The position numbers and the translations under genes were made by a program. Below, in pieces: positions 9,407 to 15,594 of a stretch of 39,649 nt of DNA. Position 1 is the first letter of the stretch, and each line of letters opens with the position of its first letter. Source of the DNA: Alkalinema sp. FACHB-956. Lineage in GTDB: Bacteria; Cyanobacteriota; Cyanobacteriia; Leptolyngbyales; Leptolyngbyaceae. The stretch is taken from the NCBI RefSeq assembly GCF_014697025.1, contig NZ_JACJRC010000039.1, forward strand, positions 1-39,649, written 5' to 3'. The notes beneath the pieces are model-generated. The model saw nothing but the letters and a program-made list of their open reading frames with translations. It was not told the DNA's origin and searched no databases.

Positions 9407-10882
9407 TTGCCACCCATAACGATTCTCCCTAGTCCCATTGCTCAACTTGATTGCTCAACTTTGCCATTGTCCTTTTCTACCAGTCCTTCCTTACCCTCGT
9501 CTCCCCACAAGCGTTCTGTGATTTCTAATGCTCGTCAGTTGGCGCTATTGGCGCTAAAACAAGTTCATCAACAAAGTGCCTATGCCGATTTTGCGATCGA
9601 TCGTTGTCTCAGCCGCAATCCGTTGGATGACCGCGATCGCCGCCTCTTTACAGAACTGGTCTATGGCATTGTGCGGCGGCAACGCACCCTGGATGCCATC
9701 ATCGATCGGCTGGCCAAAAAATCCGCGACCCAGCAACCTTTAGACCTCCGGCTGATCCTTCAGTTGGGCCTGTATCAATTATTGTTCCTCCAACAGATCC
9801 CCGTTTCTGCCACCATTCACAGCACCGTTGAACTGGCCAAAGCCAATCGTTTTTCGGGGCTGGCGGGATTTGTGAATGCGCTCCTGCGAGAAAGTCATCG
9901 CATCATCCAAGCCCATGACAGCGATCCGATCGCTGGGCTATTGCCGGAACTGAAGCAGGACCCCACCAGTTTAGGGATTCGCCATAGCTATCCTGACTGG
10001 ATCATTCAAATTTATCTGGATCAATTTGGCTGGGACGCTACCCAAGCCCTCTGCGAATGGATGAATCGGCCTCCTCACCTAGACCTGCGGGTGAATACCC
10101 TGTCCACTTCCCTCAACACGCTGGCAACGGCCATGGCCACGGTGGGCATTCACACCAGCCGAGTTCCCCCCCTCCCCCAATGTTTGCGCTTGTCCCAGCG
10201 CTCCGGTGCCATCCAAGACCTGCCCGGATTTGCAGAAGGGGGCTGGATTGTCCAGGATGCCAGTGCGCAGTTGGTCAGTTATCTCGTTGACCCACAGCCC
10301 GACGAGGTGATTGTGGATGCCTGTGCGGCTCCCGGTGGCAAAACGTTACACTTGGCGGAACTGATGCACGATCGCGGTGTTGTGTATGCCTGCGATCGCA
10401 CCGCTTCCCGCCTGAAAAAACTACAACAAAACCTCGATCGCCTGAATCTGCACAACGTCAAGATTGTCGAAGGGGATGCACGATCGTTCACTCAATTTGC
10501 CCACCAATGCGATCGTGTCCTCGTGGATGCGCCCTGCTCTGGACTGGGCACGCTGCACCGCCACGCTGATGCCCGTTGGCGACAAACTCCGGAATCTGTG
10601 CAACAACTGGCCCAACTGCAACAGGAAATCCTGACCCAAGCCGCTACCTGGGTCAAGCCGGGGGGCGTTTTGGTCTATTCCACCTGTACCTTGCATCCCC
10701 AGGAAAATGAGCAAGTGGTGGAAACCTTCTTAGCCAACCATCGATCGTGGGCAATTGCCCCACCTTCCCCCGAAAATCCCGCCTTTGCCTTTGCGGATGC
10801 CGCTGGCTGGGTGAAAGTTTTGCCCCATGAGCAGGATATGGATGGCTTTTTTATGGTGCGGTTACAGCAACAGCCACAATGA
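9407..10882 (+). CDS. rsmB: 16S rRNA (cytosine-967, C5) methyltransferase RsmB
   Basis: Contains the N-terminal NusB-like RNA-binding domain (NARQLALLALKQV...DRRLFTELVYGIVRRQRTLD) and the C-terminal SAM-dependent methyltransferase domain: DACAAPGGKTLHLAEL (SAM loop), LVDAPCSGLGTL and VYSTCTLHPQENE (the two catalytic cysteines of the m5C RNA methyltransferases). It methylates C967 of 16S rRNA. The start is uncertain: the open frame reaches a TTG at 9407, but the first ~37 residues are Ser/Pro-rich and unconserved-looking, and the DNA there resembles a stretch next to the repeat element at 39.5 kb. A GTG at 9518 (ISNARQLALL...) would give a 454-residue protein of normal layout. Confidence 0.92.
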   Translation: MPPITILPSPIAQLDCSTLPLSFSTSPSLPSSPHKRSVISNARQLALLALKQVHQQSAYADFAIDRCLSRNPLDDRDRRLFTELVYGIVRRQRTLDAIIDRLAKKSATQQPLDLRLILQLGLYQLLFLQQIPVSATIHSTVELAKANRFSGLAGFVNALLRESHRIIQAHDSDPIAGLLPELKQDPTSLGIRHSYPDWIIQIYLDQFGWDATQALCEWMNRPPHLDLRVNTLSTSLNTLATAMATVGIHTSRVPPLPQCLRLSQRSGAIQDLPGFAEGGWIVQDASAQLVSYLVDPQPDEVIVDACAAPGGKTLHLAELMHDRGVVYACDRTASRLKKLQQNLDRLNLHNVKIVEGDARSFTQFAHQCDRVLVDAPCSGLGTLHRHADARWRQTPESVQQLAQLQQEILTQAATWVKPGGVLVYSTCTLHPQENEQVVETFLANHRSWAIAPPSPENPAFAFADAAGWVKVLPHEQDMDGFFMVRLQQQPQ

Positions 10883-10892
10883 ATGGAGGGGC

Positions 10893-10962
10893 GTCGGTTA
10901 ATTAAAGTTGGTTAACCAGAGTCGGTTAATCAGAGTCGGTTAATCAGAGTCGGTTAATCAGA
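10893..10962. repeat. 14-bp tandem repeat, 5 copies
   Basis: Unit GTCGGTTAATCAGA: three identical copies at 10921, 10935 and 10949, preceded by two diverged ones at 10893 and 10907. It begins 11 bp after the rsmB stop. Confidence 0.95.
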
Positions 10963-11103
10963 GCTGAACAATCGGATGGATTGAATCCCACAAATCCCAG
11001 GATTAAGGCAGATGCAACAGTGATGAGACTTAAGAAAGGTTAAAAGATCGTAGAAACCGCCAGGAACAGCGTTAGAAAGAAAAGGTGAATTAGGGCGTCG
11101 CCT

Positions 11104-11532
11104 ATGATGACCAAAACCGATACGAAAACGCTGATGAAAATCCTCATCGGAGCAGCGTGGCTGGATGGCGTCATTCAGATCGAAGAACGGGAATACCTGA
11201 TGCGAGTCGCCCGCGAGCAGGGGCTAGAACAGGATAAAGAAATTTATCCCCTCCTGCACGAGTTGCGATCGGTGTCTGCCCAGGAATGTTATGACTGGAT
11301 TTGGCAATATCTTGGCAAAGATCCCACTGCTGAAGATTGTCATCGTTTGATTGAAGCGATTAGTGCTTTGATTTACAGCGATGGAACTGTTGCGAACGAA
11401 GAAGCAAAATTGTTAACACAGTTACAATCGATCGAACTCCACTGTGGGGAGGGTGCTTGTTCTCGCAACCTTGTGTTGGATACGGTTCGTAAGGTCTACG
11501 CGCGATGGGTTGCAGTGTTAGATAGCCATTAG
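11104..11532 (+). CDS. TerB-like (tellurite resistance TerB family) protein
   Basis: A 142-residue all-helical protein. The first half (ILIGAAWLDGVIQIEEREYLMRVA) and second half (RLIEAISALIYSDGTVANEEAKLL) each show the TerB/DjlA-type helical pattern with acidic metal-binding residues (D-G..I...E) in the loop. Such proteins occur singly in cyanobacteria; a role in tellurite resistance is not implied. Start: ATG at 11104, with an adjacent ATG one codon later; no strong ribosome site. It is followed by a short repeat and a bidirectional terminator. Confidence 0.75.
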   Translation: MMTKTDTKTLMKILIGAAWLDGVIQIEEREYLMRVAREQGLEQDKEIYPLLHELRSVSAQECYDWIWQYLGKDPTAEDCHRLIEAISALIYSDGTVANEEAKLLTQLQSIELHCGEGACSRNLVLDTVRKVYARWVAVLDSH

Positions 11533-11560
11533 ACTTTCCGGGAAATTCATTCTTTCCACG

Positions 11561-11590
11561 CCCCTCAAAACAAACACCCCTCAAAACAAA
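11561..11590. repeat. Direct repeat CCCCTCAAAACAAA x2 (period 16)
   Basis: Two exact 14-bp copies at 11561-11574 and 11577-11590, between the TerB-like stop and the terminator stem. Confidence 0.85.
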
Positions 11591-11620
11591 AAGGCGCAGG
11601 AATGTCCTACGCCTTTTTTG
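11588..11620. terminator. Bidirectional rho-independent terminator
   Basis: AAAAAGGCG (11588-11596) pairs with CGCCTTTTT (from 11610), and AGGA/TCCT extend the stem inside. A-run on one side and T-run on the other let it serve both the TerB-like gene (plus) and the small membrane protein gene (minus), which converge here. Confidence 0.85.
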
Positions 11621-11641
11621 TTTTAGTTACAACGAACTAAC

Positions 11642-11872
11642 TTATGATTCTTTTGCAGCCGACACATCGGATGTAGCGGAGTTCAGCTTGACTTCCGGAA
11701 TGAAACTGGGCCGATCGCGATCTTCCCAACCTACGGGCCGCTTGGAGTTATACCAAGCAATCACGCCCAGCACCCCAGCCGCCAAAGCACCGATCGCATA
11801 AACCCCATTGAACAACCAGAGATACAATTCGCCACCACGTACCGCAGGGTTGGTTAAGAGATAGGTCATCAT
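11642..11872 (-). CDS. Small single-span membrane protein, thylakoid type?
   Basis: 76 residues: a short N terminus (MMTYLLTNPAVRGGELYLW), one membrane span (about residues 16-37, LFNGVYAIGALAAGVLGVIAW), then a charged tail (NSKRPVGWEDRDRPSFIPEVK). Size and layout resemble small photosystem-associated subunits of cyanobacteria; Psb35 (Ssl2148 family) is a possibility from memory, not established here. GAGGA 7-8 nt before the ATG at 11870-11872 decides the start over a longer frame reaching 11914. It is monocistronic, ending at the shared terminator. Confidence 0.65.
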   Translation of the reverse strand: MMTYLLTNPAVRGGELYLWLFNGVYAIGALAAGVLGVIAWYNSKRPVGWEDRDRPSFIPEVKLNSATSDVSAAKES

Positions 11873-12077
11873 GGATCTGTCCTCAAGAGAAAGTGCTTTG
11901 CTTAACGTACTCAAATCTTAACATGTTGTTACATTGCGGCTAGGTGGGAAGACCTGCCCAACGGGAGGCGAGATGACCGATCCAATGATTCCCCTTCAGT
12001 GGAGTCCCCTTCAGGTTCCACTAGCTCAAATATCAATCGATCGCATCGCTTAAAATTTTGCCCAGTCCACTGTCTTC

Positions 12078-12131
12078 AAGTTCCAACGTCTCAAAGTTCC
12101 AACGTCTCAAAGTTCCAAAATCTCAAAGTTC
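12078..12131. repeat. 16-bp tandem repeat, about 3.4 copies
   Basis: AAGTTCCAACGTCTCA at 12078 and 12094 (identical), a variant at 12110 and a partial copy at 12126. It ends just at the likely ATG of the oxygenase gene (12133). Confidence 0.92.
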
Positions 12132-12132
12132 T

Positions 12133-13131
12133 ATGGATCCTGTTAGTTCTGCTGCCCAATTCAGTTCTGCTGAGCCATTCAGTTCTGCTGAGCCATTCAG
12201 TTCTGCACCGTGGCAAACCATTCCGGTTGTCGATTTGCAGGATTTTCTTGCAGAAGGCTCAGCCCAACAGCACCGGTTTGTGAAAACCGTGGGTCAAGCG
12301 CTGGAGGAGATTGGCTTTTTTGCGATAGTCAACCACGGGATCGATCGCGAGTTGATTCAATCCGCCTATCAAGCCGCTCAGGAATTTTTTGCCCTCCCCC
12401 CAGAGATTAAGTTGACCTATGAGGATCGATCGCTCAAAGGTCAGCGAGGCTTTACCCGGTTTGGGCAGGAACATGCCAAAGATCATGCGGCTCCCGATTT
12501 GAAGGAGTTTTGGCATGTGGGCCGCGAGATCCATTTACCCAACCTTCACCCCACAGAAGTTCCCGCTTTTCAATCGACCATGCAGCAGTTGTACGACCAG
12601 TTAGACCACTGTGCAGCACAGTTGTTGGAAGCCTGTGCCCTGTACCTGGGTGAACCGCGCCCTTTACTGCGGGACATGATTGGGGATGGGGACACCATTT
12701 TGCGGGTTATTCACTATCCACCGATCCCAGCAGAGGCTGATCCCGCCAGTGTTCGATCGGCTCCCCATGAGGATATCAATTTAATTACGTTGCTTTGTGA
12801 GGCGACGGCAGACGGTTTGGAGATTCAGCGTCGGGACGGATCTTGGCTAGCGATCGCGGCTTGTCCGGGGCAAATCATTGTGGACAGTGGTGATATGTTG
12901 CAATGGTTGACCAATGGGCGGCTTCGCAGTACCACCCACCGCGTCAGCAATCCTGCCAATACCCAAACGGCACGATTTTCCATGCCCTTTTTCGTCCATC
13001 CCCGACCTGAAGTCGATCTGACGCCATTGCCCAATTGTGTTGCTGCGACAGGCGGAATTGCCAAATTCCCACCCATTACGGCAAAAGCCTATCTACAGCA
13101 ACGTCTTCAGGAAATTGGCTTGGCTGGCTGA
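12133..13131 (+). CDS. 2-oxoglutarate/Fe(II)-dependent oxygenase (isopenicillin-N-synthase-like)
   Basis: 332 residues. After a repetitive N terminus (SSAEPF units) comes the DIOX_N domain (IPVVDLQDFL...GFFAIVNHGID) and the 2OG-FeII_Oxy domain. Metal ligands are visible: H-E-D in SAPHEDINLITLL and the distal His in STTHRVSNP; RFSMPFF supplies the Arg/Ser that hold 2-oxoglutarate. Such enzymes hydroxylate, desaturate or cyclise small molecules; the substrate is unknown, and no pathway genes are adjacent. The ATG at 12133 is chosen; the frame is open up to 12058 through a 16-bp DNA repeat, and no good ribosome site exists for either. The codons 12145-12206 are an in-frame 18-bp repeat, so the N-terminal tail is probably a recent, dispensable expansion. 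Confidence 0.85.
   Translation: MDPVSSAAQFSSAEPFSSAEPFSSAPWQTIPVVDLQDFLAEGSAQQHRFVKTVGQALEEIGFFAIVNHGIDRELIQSAYQAAQEFFALPPEIKLTYEDRSLKGQRGFTRFGQEHAKDHAAPDLKEFWHVGREIHLPNLHPTEVPAFQSTMQQLYDQLDHCAAQLLEACALYLGEPRPLLRDMIGDGDTILRVIHYPPIPAEADPASVRSAPHEDINLITLLCEATADGLEIQRRDGSWLAIAACPGQIIVDSGDMLQWLTNGRLRSTTHRVSNPANTQTARFSMPFFVHPRPEVDLTPLPNCVAATGGIAKFPPITAKAYLQQRLQEIGLAG
12145..12206. repeat. 18-bp in-frame tandem repeat inside the oxygenase gene
   Basis: AGTTCTGCTGAGCCATTC at 12163 and 12181 (identical), a variant at 12145 and a partial from 12199. It translates to SSAAQF-SSAEPF-SSAEPF-SSA. Confidence 0.93.
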
Positions 13132-13148
13132 GCCAATTGACTAGCAGC

Positions 13149-13655
13149 TCAATTAGTAATTTCAATTGTTTTGGATTCTAATCCCAACATGAATTCAATT
13201 TGTTTCGGTTGAACTGTTTCTGGAAGGTCAAAGACAGCTTTTACCAATCTACCTTCCCCTGGATTAAATGGTTTTTCATCAAAAGTTTTGGGTCTTAGGT
13301 AAGAGAGATCGCTATCGTAGTCATGTTCTTGGCCAGATGAATCAACTAGTTTTGTAGACATTCCCTCTAAGAAATAGATATCTTTAGCAGACTGTCTTTC
13401 GTTAGATTGATTTTTAACTTCTACGTGAATGACGACCCACTTTCCCGCAGCTTCTTTCTTGTTGCCGTAGGGATCTTTAAGAATCTGGCCTTCTCGTTTA
13501 ACTGATTTGACTGCAAAAGCCCAGGGTTCATTTTCTTCAATAGACTGTGAAACCCCTGCAATTAAGCCTGTCATGACTAAAATAGTGCATCCACCACCAA
13601 TCAAGAGTGGGATGAGAATGACTGCCAGAAGAACCCATTTCAAGATTTTTTTCAT
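13149..13655 (-). CDS. DUF4352-type membrane-anchored or lipoprotein
   Basis: 168 residues. The N terminus (MKKILKWVLLAVILIPLLIGGGC) is a strongly hydrophobic anchor with a Cys at its end; it could be a weak lipobox (IGGGC) or a simple membrane span. The rest is an immunoglobulin-like DUF4352 domain: WVVIHVEVKNQSNERQSAK, a KLVDSSGQEHDYDSD segment, and VKAVFDLPETVQPKQIEFML. These domains are found in secreted or surface proteins of unknown role. ATG 13653-13655 is preferred to a GTG three codons upstream. AT content is higher than in neighbouring genes. Confidence 0.75.
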   Translation of the reverse strand: MKKILKWVLLAVILIPLLIGGGCTILVMTGLIAGVSQSIEENEPWAFAVKSVKREGQILKDPYGNKKEAAGKWVVIHVEVKNQSNERQSAKDIYFLEGMSTKLVDSSGQEHDYDSDLSYLRPKTFDEKPFNPGEGRLVKAVFDLPETVQPKQIEFMLGLESKTIEITN

Positions 13656-13786
13656 AGCCAACACAAACTTGAGGTAACTAGAAAATTTCCCTACACCAGG
13701 TTACCTAAGAGATTCTCAAAGAGCAATATTATTCTTCTATGAGAGTCATTCGTGTTGTCACTAGCAAAATAGGCAGAAATGCCATC

Positions 13787-13814
13787 GTGAGCCTGCTCGC
13801 AGTGAGAAGCTCAC
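13787..13814. other. Short inverted repeat GTGAGC/GCTCAC
   Basis: A six-base stem (13787-13792 with 13809-13814) lies just beyond the stop of the possible 31-residue peptide. It could be part of a 3' hairpin; there is no T-run. Confidence 0.3.
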
Positions 13815-13844
13815 AATATATTATCAAAATGGATCCAAAAAAAC

Positions 13845-13940
13845 TCAGCCTCCTGCGGCAAACGCAGCCATAATTGCGGCAGAGAGAAATAACCCCGGCA
13901 TGAGCATGAGAATCAGCATGAACAGATCATGGGTTGTCAT
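13845..13940 (-). CDS. Possible 31-residue hydrophobic membrane peptide
   Basis: A minus-strand ATG at 13938-13940 opens 31 codons ending in TGA. The peptide is one membrane span with almost no charge: it starts MTTHDLFMLILMLMPGLF and ends AAIMAAFAAGG. Size and style fit single-span subunits of photosynthetic complexes, but I could not match it to PsaM, PsbM, PetN, Psb30 or PetM. No strong ribosome site is visible (a GG about 12 nt upstream). It could be a real small protein or chance. Confidence 0.4.
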   Translation of the reverse strand: MTTHDLFMLILMLMPGLFLSAAIMAAFAAGG

Positions 13941-14082
13941 GGCAGTTTACCAACTGAAAATGTACTGGAAATGTCAGGAAATACAGCCCGATCGCGATGT
14001 TTCGATCGCTTCCTCCATGGTAGATAAACTAGAATGACTCCGCATCGGGCAAGTCTTGAAAAAATTTGAAGATTTGAGAACT

Positions 14083-14427
14083 ATGAATCGTTTTAGCTTT
14101 GACAATGTCCAGCGCCGAGATTTGATCACAGCCCTTTCCCTCTGGGTCATTGCAGAAATTGTCGGCTTATTACTGTTTCCTGCTCTGGGTGTGATTAATC
14201 CAGGCCCCAAGCTCAAAACCTGGTTTACCCTCAGTATTCCCCTAGGACTAGCAGGCTCCCTGATTATTGCCATGAGTTCGCGTTGGATGGCTATCAGCAG
14301 TGAGCAAGCCCCCGGTAGCGCAAAAACCTTGATGTCATGGCTAGGACAATCCAGCGGCTGGCTTGGGTTGATGGGAGTGCTGTATCCCATGATTATGGCT
14401 TGTATCGAATTCTTTTCTAATCTGTAA
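14083..14427 (+). CDS. Three-span hypothetical membrane protein
   Basis: 114 residues from the ATG at 14083 (MNRFSFDNVQRRD...). Three hydrophobic segments: ALSLWVIAEIVGLLLFPAL, WFTLSIPLGLAGSLIIAMS and SGWLGLMGVLYPMIMACIEF. I do not recognise a named family. The frame is open up to a TTG at 14056, but the ATG gives a normal N terminus. It lies 23 bp upstream of the DUF1802 gene on the same strand, so the two are probably cotranscribed. Confidence 0.65.
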   Translation: MNRFSFDNVQRRDLITALSLWVIAEIVGLLLFPALGVINPGPKLKTWFTLSIPLGLAGSLIIAMSSRWMAISSEQAPGSAKTLMSWLGQSSGWLGLMGVLYPMIMACIEFFSNL

Positions 14428-14450
14428 TTTGGCCAATGCTAGGAGATCCC

Positions 14451-15056
14451 ATGGGAAATCGGCTATGCACAGCCCTTAAAGAGTGGTCAGCGGCAATCTC
14501 AGCGCTCGAAGCGGGGGAAACGATCGTGCTCCTGCGCAAGGGCGGCATTCGAGAAGTGGGCGGCCAGTTTCAAGTCAGTTGCGATCGGGTTCTCCTGTAT
14601 CCCACCTACGAGCATCAACGGACAGAATTACTCAAGCCTGCCTACCGTTGCAACGTGGAAATGACCGCCCCAGGGTGGCACCCAGACACGATCCCCATTG
14701 GGGCTTGGGCTCACATTACAAACGTGCTGGAGGTCACCGAACAAGCCGCCTTGGATGCATTGTTACCGTTACATATTTGGAATGATTTATTTGCCGCAGA
14801 ACGATTTCGCTGGAAACCACGATCGCCGCTCTACGTGCTGCTGTTGCGGGTGTTTCGACTGGCCAAACCTGTGGCGATTCCCTACCGGGAAACCTATGGC
14901 GGCTGTCGATCGTGGATCGAGTTGGAGCAGACGATCGATCTCACTGGGTCGGAGGCCGTTATGACCGATAGGAACTATGCCGCCCAAGTCCAAGAAGTCT
15001 ATCGTCGTGTGGGCCAAGAAATCCAGCCCAATGCTTCCCAAGCAACCATGGACTAG
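14451..15056 (+). CDS. DUF1802 family protein
   Basis: 201 residues matching the DUF1802 family seen mainly in cyanobacteria: LKEWSAAISALEAGETIVLLRKGGIREVGG..F, then LLYPTYEHQ and later PLYVLLLRVFRLAKPVAIPY with YGGCRSW. Family function is unknown. The ATG at 14451 has AGGAG (14441-14445) at a 5-nt spacing, which decides it over an ATG at 14436. It is followed by the DAHP synthase leader with no obvious terminator in between. Confidence 0.85.
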   Translation: MGNRLCTALKEWSAAISALEAGETIVLLRKGGIREVGGQFQVSCDRVLLYPTYEHQRTELLKPAYRCNVEMTAPGWHPDTIPIGAWAHITNVLEVTEQAALDALLPLHIWNDLFAAERFRWKPRSPLYVLLLRVFRLAKPVAIPYRETYGGCRSWIELEQTIDLTGSEAVMTDRNYAAQVQEVYRRVGQEIQPNASQATMD

Positions 15057-15098
15057 CCGTGTGCGAGCTACTCCACCGGGGAACTTCCAAAATTGCGC

Positions 15099-15128
15099 TT
15101 GACGAATCCGGAATTTGTTTGTTAAGGT
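15099..15128 (+). promoter_or_regulatory. Candidate promoter of the DAHP synthase leader transcript
   Basis: TTGACG (15099-15104) and TAAGGT (15123-15128), separated by 18 bp, would start transcription near 15135, about 60 nt before the first leader peptide. The -10 is mediocre; this is a placement by position and -35 match. Confidence 0.4.
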
Positions 15129-15197
15129 CTGAAGTAATCAACACACTGAAGACATCCATCAGTGGTTACAGCAATTAACACAGCCAACAGCACGGTT

Positions 15198-15254
15198 ATG
15201 TTTACTCAAAGTTTTTACTTTTATTTTTGGTATAGCCCGGTTCGCCAGTCTTAG
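15198..15254 (+). CDS. Leader peptide 1, aromatic-rich (18 residues)
   Basis: ATG at 15198, stop TAG at 15252-15254. After MFTQS comes the run F-Y-F-Y-F-W-Y (codons 15213-15233), then SPVRQS. Seven consecutive aromatic codons (eight of 18 residues counting F2) are far from chance for this genome. It stands upstream of the first of two competing-hairpin structures in the leader of DAHP synthase, the first enzyme of aromatic amino acid synthesis. The likely role is to stall the ribosome when Phe-, Tyr- or Trp-tRNA is uncharged. No strong ribosome site is visible. It resembles leader peptide 2 (QS before the run, WY at its end), so the two are probably duplicates. Confidence 0.8.
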   Translation: MFTQSFYFYFWYSPVRQS

Positions 15255-15284
15255 CAATTTTGCATCCAGAGACTGAGTGAACCG
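15238..15284 (+). promoter_or_regulatory. Attenuator 1 antiterminator hairpin
   Basis: CGGTTC (15238-15243) pairs with GAACCG (15279-15284), and CAGTC (15246-15250) with GACTG (15271-15275), across a small internal loop. The 5' arm starts 4 nt after the last aromatic codon of leader peptide 1 and ends 1 nt before its stop codon. The 3' arm shares 15280-15284 with the terminator stem, so the two hairpins exclude each other. Confidence 0.75.
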
Positions 15285-15309
15285 TAGGTGCTGTCATCTA
15301 CGGTTTTTT
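15280..15309 (+). terminator. Attenuator 1 terminator
   Basis: AACCGTAG (15280-15287) pairs with CTACGGTT (15298-15305), loop of 10 nt, then T to 15309. It lies 26 nt after the stop of leader peptide 1. Confidence 0.85.
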
Positions 15310-15380
15310 AATTCCTGAAATTGTTTGCTCTGTCTGTTCTAGAAGTTCTCCCCTTAGTTTTTTTACTTAGGTTTTCTACA

Positions 15381-15446
15381 ATGCTAGCTCTGCAATCTTG
15401 GTTTTATGGCTTTTACTTTTTCTGGTACGCGAGGCGTTCCGGTTAA
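15381..15446 (+). CDS. Leader peptide 2, aromatic-rich (21 residues)
   Basis: ATG at 15381, stop TAA at 15444-15446. After MLALQS comes W-F-Y-G-F-Y-F-F-W-Y (codons 15399-15428), then ARRSG: nine aromatic residues out of ten. All three aromatic amino acids are sampled (2 W, 4 F, 3 Y), as expected for a sensor of the common pathway. It lies 71 nt after the T-run of attenuator 1 and about 150 nt upstream of the DAHP synthase start. A weak TTAGG is 10 nt before the ATG. Confidence 0.88.
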   Translation: MLALQSWFYGFYFFWYARRSG

Positions 15447-15489
15447 GCCATCTTGCTAAGATGAGACTTCTAACCAACCCCGGAACGCC
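15433..15489 (+). promoter_or_regulatory. Attenuator 2 antiterminator hairpin
   Basis: GGCGTTCCGG (15433-15442) is perfectly complementary, 10 of 10, to CCGGAACGCC (15480-15489). The 5' arm begins 4 nt after the last aromatic codon of leader peptide 2 and ends 1 nt before its stop, the same geometry as in attenuator 1. The 3' arm shares 15480-15485 with the terminator stem. Confidence 0.85.
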
Positions 15490-15514
15490 CACTGACAAGG
15501 CTTCCGGGGTTTTT
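15478..15514 (+). terminator. Attenuator 2 terminator
   Basis: CCCCGGAA (15478-15485) pairs with TTCCGGGG (15502-15509), followed by five T. Inner GCC/GGC (15487-15489 with 15499-15501) can extend the stem. A strong intrinsic terminator 80 nt before the DAHP synthase start only makes sense as a regulated attenuator. Confidence 0.92.
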
Positions 15515-15594
15515 AAATTTCTGGTTTTCTCGATTTCTCATTCTGCTTTCTGCTTCTACTCAACCCACTACCAATCGATTCAAGGAGTCATCCC

